Of a DNA stretch of 64,000 nt, positions 1 through 7,058 are shown in pieces. The stretch comes from Pseudomonas sp. S35 (GTDB lineage Bacteria; Pseudomonadota; Gammaproteobacteria; Pseudomonadales; Pseudomonadaceae): NCBI RefSeq assembly GCF_009866765.1, contig NZ_CP019431.1:3162001-3226000 (forward strand), given 5' to 3'. The notes beneath the pieces are model-generated. The model was not told the DNA's origin, did not search any database, and saw only the letters and a program-made list of their open reading frames with translations. Both the position numbers and the translations under genes were made by a program. Numbering within the stretch: position 1 is the stretch's first letter; every line of letters starts with the position of its first letter.

Positions 1-1074
1 GGGGGGAGTTGGCAGGATGCATCGGGCTGGCGCTACAAGTTGCAAGTCAGGGCTTTGCAGGAAAATAAACTGGACGGCGACTATCACGAAGTCGAGCCCC
101 GTGAACTCTTCGCTGAATACCAAGGCGAACGATGTACCTCCACGCTGGGGATACAACAAGTCGTCTGGGGCAGCGCTGACCGGCTCAGGGTCCTGGACGT
201 GATCCATGCGTTTGACCGTCGCGAAGGCTATTTCGGCGACTATGTCCAGCAACGACGCCCATTGGCCATGCTCAACAGTGAATGCTCGGTATTCCAGGAT
301 CAGTCCTTACAGCTGCTGTTGATCCCCCAGACGCGTAAGGACCTGCTTCCCGATAGCGGTGCCCGTTTTGCTGAAACCAGGGTCAGCGATTATTTGGGCA
401 ATATCCCTCAGACCGAAGCGGATGGTCCGGACTGGCGTAAACCTTCCGACTGGACACCCGCCTTGCGCTGGAGCGGCAACGCCCATGGGGTGGACTATTC
501 CTTGAATGGCTGGCACGGCTGGCAGACTGAAGAGACCTACTCCGCCCGGCTGACACCCGCTGGTCTGAGTTATCGAGAAGCACTGAAGCGTCGCACACTG
601 CTTGGCGGCTCATTCGCGATGCCGATAGGGCCGTTGGTATTGAAGGGTGAAGCGGCCTTCGTCCCTGACGCCTATCGTTACTCCCAGGCACAAACCGGCA
701 TCGTTGGGCTGGAGAAGAACCGTCAGAAGCAATTGCTGCTGGGTATGGATTACTTGAGTGGGGACTGGTTCTTCGGCATGCAGTACTACAACGTCTGGAA
801 GGAGGCCGTGGCGCGCGCCGTCGATCAGGATCGCACGCAAATGATCAGCTTGGCGGTACGCCGCGAGCTATGGCAGGGCCGGCTTTACCTCACCGCTTAC
901 GTTGCGCAGGACCTGCGGCTGGATGCGCAATATGCTTCTTTGGAAATGCGGTACGACGTTGATGCCCACTGGCAGCTACGTACGGGTGTGGACATATTCG
1001 AGGGCAGTCAGCGTAGCTTCGGTTATTTTGACGAACAAAGCCGGTGGATTAATGCTGTGCGTTATTCCTTTTAG
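1..1074 (+). CDS. DUF1302-like outer-membrane protein, 5' end outside window
   Basis: The frame is open from base 1 and stops with TAG at 1072-1074, so the true start lies to the left. An internal ATG at 40 would give 344 residues. The segment reading IQQVVWGSADRLRVLDVI, then a run like RRPLAMLNSE and LLLIPQ, resembles the DUF1302 family of Gram-negative outer-membrane proteins. The last third is rich in alternating aromatic and polar residues and ends in Arg-Tyr-Ser-Phe; a C-terminal Phe is usual for beta-barrels inserted by BAM. I infer a surface barrel of unknown cargo. DUF1302 members are normally 500-600 residues, so roughly a third is missing upstream. No partner gene follows; about 700 bp without a clear gene separate it from parDE. 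Confidence 0.55.
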   Translation, partial: GGSWQDASGWRYKLQVRALQENKLDGDYHEVEPRELFAEYQGERCTSTLGIQQVVWGSADRLRVLDVIHAFDRREGYFGDYVQQRRPLAMLNSECSVFQDQSLQLLLIPQTRKDLLPDSGARFAETRVSDYLGNIPQTEADGPDWRKPSDWTPALRWSGNAHGVDYSLNGWHGWQTEETYSARLTPAGLSYREALKRRTLLGGSFAMPIGPLVLKGEAAFVPDAYRYSQAQTGIVGLEKNRQKQLLLGMDYLSGDWFFGMQYYNVWKEAVARAVDQDRTQMISLAVRRELWQGRLYLTAYVAQDLRLDAQYASLEMRYDVDAHWQLRTGVDIFEGSQRSFGYFDEQSRWINAVRYSF

Positions 1075-1783
1075 CGTGGCCATGCGCTGCGTTAATGTGA
1101 TTTTTGCGGGCGATGGCGACTCAGTTAAAAGGGGGACGTGTTGAGAGTGGGGATGCATTTCTCTCAGGAGAGACTCTCAGGGTCGCCAAAAAACATTTTG
1201 ACATGGCTCTAGAACAGTAGTTTCAGATTGAAAAAATAGAATTATGCCCCCAGTTATGCCCCCAATTGCACAGGGTGTACGAGCGATCGAGAATAGCGAT
1301 TTCTGACGCGGATCTGGGTGGCCGTGGCTGGTATTCAGTGCGCCTCCGTATACTGGATTACCAACCCGAATCTGGCAAATTCTTGGTCGTTAGATGAATC
1401 GATATCCTTAATTGGAGTTGTCCGGGCTGTCTTTCAGCACCCGTCCTGAAATTGGCATCGTGAGATGCTCATGCTCTGCAAGATGTTGCAATGGCGCTGG
1501 TCGTCAGAGAGATCGATCCGCGTGTCCACCGGCAGCTGGACGGGAATGCTAGGCGAATGGCCACAGAAAACGCCTAGGAAGAGGTTGTTCAGATTCAACG
1601 TGGTACGCAACGCTGAGCATCGTGCCTCTGATCATGGGTCTCAATAGTCCGGTCGGCCCCAGCACCTCTCGCTTCAACGGGGCACGGAGCCGGATGGCAG
1701 CGAGGGCGCTCAGGTTGCATATAGATGCGGGCGCCTTACCTTCGCTGTTCATTGCCAGCTAAGCCTTTGAGCTCGGTCGGCGA
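1075..1783. other. Gene-poor stretch, possible left island boundary
   Basis: No convincing gene. Short open frames exist on both strands but none resembles a known family or has a good ribosome site. Around 1159-1181 there is a CTCTCAGGAGAGACTCTCAG structure of short inverted repeats. At 1244-1264 lies a 21-bp sequence that recurs next to the integrase at 41.3 kb. I infer that the island's left edge may lie in this stretch. Confidence 0.35.
1244..1264 (+). repeat. 21-bp direct repeat shared with the integrase start region
   Basis: The sequence is two copies of ATGCCCCCA separated by GTT. The same arrangement, with two mismatches and in the same orientation, is at 41310-41330. The repeats sit about 40 kb apart and flank the accessory region. 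They could be remnants of attachment sites or integrase arm-binding sites. I cannot tell which. Confidence 0.35.
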
Positions 1784-2140
1784 TCATTCGTTGGGCAGGT
1801 GCAGTTGCCCTTCCATGGCGTCATGAAGAAGTCGGACGACCTCGATCACGTCGGCGGTTGCTACACGATAAAACACGATATGGCGAGGGCTCTTGACCGC
1901 CCCATGGGGCTGTTTGGCCTGCTGTCGTGAATAGATGAGGTGATAGCTGCGAAGGCCCGGTGCCAGCTCATCGCGTTCGTAGCTGCCAATGCGATAAGGC
2001 GTGTCGGCAATCGCTTGCAGCGCGGCGAGGATTAGCGCCTGATACCGCTGGCGTGCTTGATCGCCGAACTGCGTCTGGGAGAGCCTGAGGATGTCGACAA
2101 TGTCGGCGCGCGCCGCGTTCGAAATCCGATACTGCGGCAT
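1784..2140 (-). CDS. parE: ParE-family toxin of a type II toxin-antitoxin pair
   Basis: 118 residues, a little longer than the usual 95-105. The N-terminal YRISNAARADIVDILRLSQTQFG segment, the central R(Y)xxLI helix and the late HIVFYRV strand followed by VIEVVRLLH match the RelE/ParE fold. Known ParE proteins poison DNA gyrase in the cytoplasm and are held inactive by ParD. The ATG lies one base after the stop of the antitoxin gene, so the two are translated from one message. A loop insert around residues 80-90 (QQAKQPHGAVKSP) is longer than in most homologues. It sits in the gene-poor left edge of the island, where such pairs often act as maintenance modules; that role is an inference. Confidence 0.85.
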   Translation of the reverse strand: MPQYRISNAARADIVDILRLSQTQFGDQARQRYQALILAALQAIADTPYRIGSYERDELAPGLRSYHLIYSRQQAKQPHGAVKSPRHIVFYRVATADVIEVVRLLHDAMEGQLHLPNE

Positions 2141-2141
2141 G

Positions 2142-2432
2142 TCAGTGTTTCTCGCGCGCGGGGAGGGTGGCCTCCAGGCTCAAGCCCTCGAGGTAGTGCT
2201 CCAGATCCCGTTCGTTCAACTGAGTAAAGCGCCCTTGCTCAAAGTCCATGATGCCGATAGAGGTCGCCAGACGCAGGGCCTCAATTTTGGCGGTGTCTTC
2301 GGCGACACGCTGTTCCAATAGCCGCAAACCTTCCCGCATCACTTCGCTGGCATTCTGATAACGGCCGGACTGAACCAGGTCCTGGATAACCTGTTCCTGG
2401 TGAGGGGTGAGCACAACGTTTCTCGTTGCCAT
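2142..2432 (-). CDS. parD: ParD-family antitoxin
   Basis: 96 residues. The N-terminus (NVVLTPHQEQVIQDLVQSGR, then YQNASEVMREGLRLLE) is the ribbon-helix-helix DNA-binding domain typical of ParD. The acidic C-terminal half would wrap the toxin. It is first in the operon, one base upstream of parE. ParD proteins bind their own promoter, and a perfect 15-bp inverted repeat lies about 40 bp upstream of the start (2473-2487). The start ATG at 2430-2432 is preceded by an AAGCTGGAGCT-like purine-rich site. Confidence 0.88.
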   Translation of the reverse strand: MATRNVVLTPHQEQVIQDLVQSGRYQNASEVMREGLRLLEQRVAEDTAKIEALRLATSIGIMDFEQGRFTQLNERDLEHYLEGLSLEATLPAREKH

Positions 2433-2472
2433 AATGAGCTCCAGCTTTCGGTAAGAAGTTACTTCCGCTCAT

Positions 2473-2487
2473 TGGCATATTATGCCA
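2473..2487. promoter_or_regulatory. Palindromic operator upstream of parD
   Basis: TGGCATA-T-TATGCCA is a perfect inverted repeat of 7-bp arms. It lies in the only AT-rich segment upstream of parDE, where a promoter would be expected. Autorepression through such a site is known for ParD antitoxins; binding here is inferred. Confidence 0.6.
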
Positions 2488-2561
2488 TTTTGCTTGCGAA
2501 CACATGGTTCGAGGTTTGGATCTGACGAAATTTGTCGTACGGGATCGTTCTTTGCTCCATG

Positions 2562-2588
2562 TGTCGGCGCTGAATGAAAACTGACCCA
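2562..2588 (+). repeat. IS21 left terminal inverted repeat
   Basis: 27 bp beginning TGTCGGCGCTGA and ending ACTGACCCA. It pairs with 5116-5142. Confidence 0.75.
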
Positions 2589-2731
2589 CCCTGCCGATTG
2601 AAAATTGACCCAGGGCGGATTGCTGATTTTGGCATCAGCAATTGTGGATAAGCTTAGCAGTCGTGTCCCGGTGGAAGAGGCATTAAAGCCCCACCGCATT
2701 TGGGCATGCGGCAGGGTATTTTCGGTGCGGA

Positions 2732-3550
2732 TCAAAACAGCTCATCGTCCTCGGCACCATCATTGTCTTTGCGCTTTCGTTCACGTGATTTGATCTTGGT
2801 CTGGGCGACCAAGCTGCTGTATTGCAGGCGGTAGGACTCGTTGCCCGTTTCGACGATGTGGCAGTGGTGTGTCAGCCGATCCAGCAACGCCGTTGTCATC
2901 TTGGCGTCACCAAACACGCTCGACCATTCCGAGAAGCTGAGGTTGGTGGTGATCACCACGCTGGTGTGCTCGTACAGCTTGGACAGCAAATGAAATAACA
3001 GGGCACCACCGCTCTGGCTGAAGGGCAAATACCCCAGTTCATCGAGTATCACCAGGTCTGTTCGTAGCAGCCCTTGAGCGATGCGGCCCGTCTTGCCGTC
3101 GTACTTTTCGCGCTCCAGCAGATTGACCAGATCCACCGTGGAGTAGAAGCGCACGCGTTTGTGATGCGTCGTGATCCCGGAAACGGCCAAGGCGGTGGCG
3201 AGGTGTGTTTTGCCTGTTCCAGGCCCGCCGATGAACACGACATTCTGCGCGGTATCGGTGAACTCCAGGTTGGACAGATCCCTGATCAGGCGGGCATCTG
3301 CGCTGGAAGCGCTGAAGTCGAAGCCGGCCAAATCACGATGCATGGGCAGTTTGGCCATGTTCATCTGATGATTCACTGAGCGCACCGCTCGATCTGCATG
3401 TTCTTGTTGAAGCAGATGTTCGAGCAGCCATTTCGAGGATGCCGTCGAAGCTTCTCCTTGCGAGGCTAGTTCTTCCCAGGCGCTGGCCATGCCATGCAGA
3501 CGCAGTTCTTTGAGTTCCGCCATAAGATCACGCATTGCGAGTCTCCTCAT
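2732..3550 (-). CDS. istB: IS21 transposition helper ATPase IstB
   Basis: 272 residues, AAA+ ATPase related to DnaC. Walker A is GGPGTGKTH near residue 108 and Walker B is LVILDELGY near residue 169. The N-terminus ([23 protein letters not shown]) is the usual IstB helical domain. IstB assembles on target DNA and directs the IstA transposase. Its start overlaps the end of istA by 23 bp, the standard IS21 arrangement. The C-terminus is basic ([10 protein letters not shown]). It appears intact. Confidence 0.93.
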   Translation of the reverse strand: MRRLAMRDLMAELKELRLHGMASAWEELASQGEASTASSKWLLEHLLQQEHADRAVRSVNHQMNMAKLPMHRDLAGFDFSASSADARLIRDLSNLEFTDTAQNVVFIGGPGTGKTHLATALAVSGITTHHKRVRFYSTVDLVNLLEREKYDGKTGRIAQGLLRTDLVILDELGYLPFSQSGGALLFHLLSKLYEHTSVVITTNLSFSEWSSVFGDAKMTTALLDRLTHHCHIVETGNESYRLQYSSLVAQTKIKSRERKRKDNDGAEDDELF

Positions 3551-5036
3551 CGGTGGTACGGAGCCGGTCGTAGCGTGCCGTATTGGCGACAGGCGCTATC
3601 TTGAGTTGAAGGCTGGTTTCGGCAGACGGAGGGGCTGCTGTCGATGTCAGTCGAGCCAGGACATTCAGGATGTGGTCAGCACTCAAGCTGCCGGATTCAA
3701 GTACCAACTCCACAGCCACCAATACGGCGTCGAGCCCGGCGATGGGAACAGCCGCCAGTACTTGAGTCATGACTCGATCACCATTGGTGTGCCGCCTCAG
3801 ACCGCGTTTTAGCAGTTGCAACGGCTTCGGCAGATCGGCAAACGGAGCGCCATTGCGCAGCGCACCGGGCTTGCGTTCGATGAGCGGGATGTAATGCTGC
3901 CAGTCAAAACTGACCTGATCTCGATCAAACAGGCGCTCGTGACTGGCAATCATCGTTTCATCGGCGATGACCACCACCCGTGTGGGATACAAACGGCTGC
4001 TGACCCACTGGCCGACCCGCTCACACGGCACCGAGTAGCGATTTCGCGCCACGCTGATCAGGCAGGTGCTGGAGACCCGTACGGTGCGCTCGACGTAGCC
4101 ATCAAAGGCAGTCGGCATCGGCATCAATTCGGCGCGTTCTAGCTCCAGGACGTCCGCCACTGTCAGCCCGTTGTACTGCGGGTGCACCAGTTCGTCCCAG
4201 AGCGCACGGCAGCGTTGGCCGAGCCAGGCATTCAATTCCTCGAAGGTATGGAACATGCAGTTTTGAGCATCGAGCCAGATGCGCCGTCGGCTGTCTTGAA
4301 CGTTCTTTTCAACGATGCCTTTTTCCCAGCCGGAGGCCACGTTGCAGAAGTCCGGATCGAATAGGTAGTGGGCACACATGACGGCAAACCGGGCATTGAC
4401 TGTGCGGCCTTTGCCTTTGTTGACCTTGTCGACAGCCGTTTTCATATTGTCGTAGATGCCGCGACGCGGCACCCCACCTAACGCGCCAAACGAGCGGGTA
4501 TGGGCATCGAACAACATCTCGTGGCCTTGGCTGGGATACGCAACCAACCAAAATGCGCGACTGGCGCACAGCTTCATATGGGAGACCTGGATGCGTCGGA
4601 ACAGGCCGCCGATCAGCAGACCTTCTTCGCTCCAGTCGAATTGAAAGGCCTCCCCGAGTGCAAAGGTCAGCGGCACAAAGGCCCGAAAAGACTTGCCTTG
4701 CTCGCCGCGCCACGCGCGTATGAAGGCGGTGAGCTGGCTGTAGCCGCCGTCGTAGCCCTCGGCCTTGATCTGCTCGAAGAGTGCTTTGGCACTCCTGCGG
4801 TTGTGCTTTGCCCGAAACGAATCGGCCTTGAGCGCCTGCTCCAGCGTCTCGTGAAATGGACTGAGTTTGTTGAAGGTTGCGCACCGTTGGTACGCCGGCT
4901 GGGTGGCTTCGGGTGCTCTGACCCATTTTCGAATGGTGTTTCTCGACAGTCCGGTACGCTTGGCTATCTGATGCAGCGAGAGCTTGTCGCGGAAGTACAT
5001 CCGCCGGATTTTTCCCAACATTTCCATGCTGATCAC
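3528..5036 (-). CDS. istA: IS21 transposase IstA
   Basis: 502 residues. It has an N-terminal helix-turn-helix ([21 protein letters not shown], about residues 18-38). An RNase H-like DDE core follows: Asp in FQFDWSEEG near 134, Asp in [10 protein letters not shown] near 196, Glu in GIVEKNV near 246. The Mu-type C-terminal beta-barrel comes last. It catalyses strand transfer together with IstB. The reading frame is complete and no catalytic residue is missing, so the element may still be active. Confidence 0.93.
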   Translation of the reverse strand: MISMEMLGKIRRMYFRDKLSLHQIAKRTGLSRNTIRKWVRAPEATQPAYQRCATFNKLSPFHETLEQALKADSFRAKHNRRSAKALFEQIKAEGYDGGYSQLTAFIRAWRGEQGKSFRAFVPLTFALGEAFQFDWSEEGLLIGGLFRRIQVSHMKLCASRAFWLVAYPSQGHEMLFDAHTRSFGALGGVPRRGIYDNMKTAVDKVNKGKGRTVNARFAVMCAHYLFDPDFCNVASGWEKGIVEKNVQDSRRRIWLDAQNCMFHTFEELNAWLGQRCRALWDELVHPQYNGLTVADVLELERAELMPMPTAFDGYVERTVRVSSTCLISVARNRYSVPCERVGQWVSSRLYPTRVVVIADETMIASHERLFDRDQVSFDWQHYIPLIERKPGALRNGAPFADLPKPLQLLKRGLRRHTNGDRVMTQVLAAVPIAGLDAVLVAVELVLESGSLSADHILNVLARLTSTAAPPSAETSLQLKIAPVANTARYDRLRTTDEETRNA

Positions 5037-5115
5037 CCTGTGTTCTCCTGCTCGAAAAGTGAGCAGAAGCAGTTGAACACCTGGGTCAGTTTTCAGTCGG
5101 CAGAACAGCCTTTAC

Positions 5116-5142
5116 TGGGTCAGTTTTCGGTCAGCGGCAACA
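5116..5142 (-). repeat. IS21 right terminal inverted repeat
   Basis: 27 bp ending GGCAACA on the plus strand. It is complementary to 2562-2588 with five mismatches. Confidence 0.75.
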
Positions 5143-5395
5143 CGCGCACCTTAAACCGCCCGATCTGCTCGCCGTCTTCCTGCATCATCGACACGATACT
5201 GCGGCTACCGGCAGCGCTTCGACTTTGCGTGAAAAGTTCGTTGACCCGACTGCGCAACCGAAGCCGCTCAACGTCGGGATTTCGGCGCCTGAGGCGGTGG
5301 GCGTAGTAACACGAACGAGTGACATCAAAGACTGCGCAAAGCCAATCGACCGGCTCTTGGGTACTTAACTGATCAATCAGCGTGTGCGCTCGTGC
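5143..5395 (-). pseudogene. IS3 orfB transposase, N-terminal fragment
   Basis: Reading leftward from about 5395, in a different frame from orfA, the translation gives LIDQLSTQEPVDWLCAVFDV and then TRSCYYAHRLRRR. Further on come SAAGSRSIVSMMQEDG and IGRFKVR. This is the HTH_21 region preceding the rve integrase domain of IS3 OrfB. The frame ends in IS21 sequence right after FKVR, so the DDE domain is lost. OrfB normally arises by frameshift from orfA; the overlapping layout fits. Confidence 0.8.
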
Positions 5396-5685
5396 TCTTC
5401 CGACATCAAGAGCGCGGTAGCCTTTTTTAAAATGGATTTCTCCCGCTCAAGACGAGCAATACGCGCTTCCAGTTCTTGGATTTTCTGCTGCTCAGGCGTC
5501 AGCGCTTTGCTCTGCGGAGTAACGCCGCTGCGCTCCTGCTGGAGTTGGTTAACCCAGCGACGCAACGCGGACTCGACCACTCCAAGCGAACGGCTGGCTT
5601 CGGTATGGCTATAGCCTTGATCGAGCACGAGGCCTGCGGCCTCGCGTTTGAATTCAGCGGAAAAGGAACGACGTTGTTTGGTCAT
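5377..5685 (-). CDS. IS3-family transposase OrfA
   Basis: 102 residues. The N-terminal helix-turn-helix (RRSFSAEFKREAAGLVLDQG, then SHTEASRSLGVVESALRRWV) is followed by a leucine-zipper-like coiled coil (QKIQELEARIARLEREKSIL). This is the HTH_Tnp_1/OrfA architecture. It binds the IS ends as part of the OrfAB transposase. The frame is intact but its orfB partner is truncated, so it is probably inactive on its own. Confidence 0.9.
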   Translation of the reverse strand: MTKQRRSFSAEFKREAAGLVLDQGYSHTEASRSLGVVESALRRWVNQLQQERSGVTPQSKALTPEQQKIQELEARIARLEREKSILKKATALLMSEEHERTR

Positions 5686-5744
5686 CAGACACCTCTATCT
5701 GGCGAGCATTCTCGCCTAAATGGGTGTCCGGTTTCATTAGACCA

Positions 5745-5970
5745 CTACAAGCGTCTACAGGAACTACAAAAACAACTGCAGGAACAACAGCAACAGCTAC
5801 AAGTAGCCTTGTCAGCTTCTTATTCGAGCCCAGATGCGAAGGCAGCTTCAGTGATCGGGCTCCAGGGGCAGATCGCAGTAACGTTGGGTGCTTTACAGCA
5901 AATATCGGCTGAAATTGCCAAGCAAGCCGTTGCTGGTTCGACAGGTTCAATGGTGAACATCACCGCTTAG
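5745..5970 (+). pseudogene. 3' fragment of a FlxA-like gene cut by the IS3 element
   Basis: Directly after the IS3 end the plus strand reads HYKRLQELQKQLQEQQQQLQ and continues for about 75 codons to TAG at 5968-5970. The glutamine-rich coiled coil, followed by DAKAASVIGLQGQIAVTLGA, resembles the C-terminal part of FlxA-like family proteins. There is no start codon of its own; the long frame that begins inside the IS3 element at 5476 is a chance fusion. Confidence 0.55.
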
Positions 5971-6111
5971 ATCCAAATATGCGTTTGGCATGACGGTTGG
6001 TAAACCGATACGCATAATTCGACTTGGCCGCATCCAAGACGACCATTATGCGCGTAGCGTAGCGGATCTTCTCTGTGCCGCGTTACAACTGCCAGCGGCC
6101 GCGAAAGAATC

Positions 6112-6414
6112 ATGCCCCAATATCCAGTACTGGTAATCCTCACTCAGCGGTATGGTGTACTTCACCCGGAGCACTACTGCGGCGTCATATCCGGGGTGGA
6201 TCTGCCTGGCACCGGGCGAAAAACTTGCGTGCGATCATTCTCGGATTTTTTAGAACGAACAAAACCCGGTGGGGCCGTTCGGAGCCATGGATGGTTAAAT
6301 GTAGTTCTAGGGCCAACGTGGATAGTCATGGAACTAGTAGATTTTGGTCTCAATCCCCCGGCCGCGCTTGCATTGGCTAGGTTTGAGCGGGGCGGAACTT
6401 GGCAGCTTCGCTGA
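6112..6414 (+). pseudogene. Possible remnant of a gamma-glutamyltransferase-like gene
   Basis: The last ~40 codons of this 100-codon frame read WIVMELVDFGLNPPAALALA and RFERGGTWQL. This recalls the C-terminal block of gamma-glutamyltransferases, where a 'N-x-(V/I)DFG(M/L)NPQ-x-AL-x-APRF' segment precedes the end. The upstream part matches nothing clearly and there is no good ribosome site. I treat it as a degraded fragment. The remaining bases of the 5971-6643 gap show no gene. Confidence 0.25.
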
Positions 6415-6643
6415 CGCGGGGTGGACACGGGTTAAGGTTGATTGAGACCGACCGATTATGGTCGAGGGCAGATCATCATCCGTAATCCGGTCGTCACCGA
6501 TATTAATGTGTGGTGATGCCGAGCTGTGGGGCGATGCCCTTAAAGTTGAGCCGTAACGTCTAGCTGGAAGAACTTAGCCACTTTTACGCACCCAATAAAC
6601 TCAGGATGAGTTCGGGGAGCTGAAGCTGAATATGCGTCGACTC

Positions 6644-6889
6644 TCAGTTTTTTCCTGCGAGTTCTTCAGCTTTACTCGCCTGGACGTGGATGCGTTGTGA
6701 GTTCGGCGGAGCTTGCTGGGACTCCAGGGGCTGCTCGCTGGGTTTGCTCTCATCCTCGTTCATCGCTTTGCGGAAGCCTTTAATCGTCTCGCCCAGGTCC
6801 GAACCCAGGTTTTTCAGCTTTTTAGTGCCGAAAACCAGGGTTACGACGATAAGAATGACTACCCAGTGCTTCCAGTCGAAAATACCCAT
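6644..6889 (-). CDS. tatA: TatA-type twin-arginine translocase subunit
   Basis: 81 residues, the normal size for TatA. One N-terminal membrane helix ([17 protein letters not shown]) is followed by the conserved FG-T-KKL hinge, an amphipathic helix ([15 protein letters not shown]) and a hydrophilic tail. TatA oligomerises to let folded proteins cross the inner membrane. No tatB or tatC is adjacent, so it would have to work with chromosomal TatBC. It is transcribed in the same direction as the molybdenum hydroxylase genes that precede it (7059-9785), whose large subunit has a twin-arginine signal. Confidence 0.9.
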   Translation of the reverse strand: MGIFDWKHWVVILIVVTLVFGTKKLKNLGSDLGETIKGFRKAMNEDESKPSEQPLESQQAPPNSQRIHVQASKAEELAGKN

Positions 6890-7058
6890 GTTCGGTGCTC
6901 CGGCAAATTGGCAGGTGAGGGTGGTTAACCGAGCGCACTATTTGTCCGTATGCCCAAATTGGTCGGAGCGTCGATCCCGTTAATATTGCCCTAGGCCGCT
7001 CCAAATGGATTGGCGTCCGGTTGACTCAGGCTTCTGGGTGATCAGCCCCCTGATGCTG

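Larger units (their letters stand above)
2562..5142 (-). mobile_element. IS21-family insertion sequence, apparently complete
   Basis: About 2.58 kb with istA and istB reading right to left. Terminal inverted repeats are visible: the left end starts TGTCGGCGCTGAATGAAAAC and the right end, read inward, starts TGTTGCCGCTGACCGAAAAC, with 22 of 27 bases agreeing through ACTGACCCA. A second, inner copy of the AAxxTGACCCAGG motif occurs at both ends (near 2600 and 5085); multiple end repeats are typical of IS21. The right end abuts an IS3 orfB truncated in mid-frame. No target-site duplication is apparent: the left flank does not continue the IS3 sequence, so a deletion or rearrangement followed insertion. 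Confidence 0.88.
5143..5744 (-). mobile_element. IS3-family element, truncated by the IS21 copy
   Basis: It contains complete orfA and the first ~80 codons of orfB, and runs to a probable terminal repeat that reads TGGTCTAATGAAACCGGACA inward from about 5744. The other end is absent: beyond the IS21 element there is no orfB sequence. So the element is a dead half. It in turn interrupts a FlxA-like gene at 5745. Confidence 0.8.

Noticed and set aside
1549..1752. 67-codon minus-strand frame upstream of parDE
   Set aside because: Too short, no ribosome site and no family resemblance.
5476..5970. 164-codon frame over the IS3 orfA antisense and the FlxA-like fragment
   Set aside because: Its first half is the antisense of orfA; only the part after 5745 is likely real.
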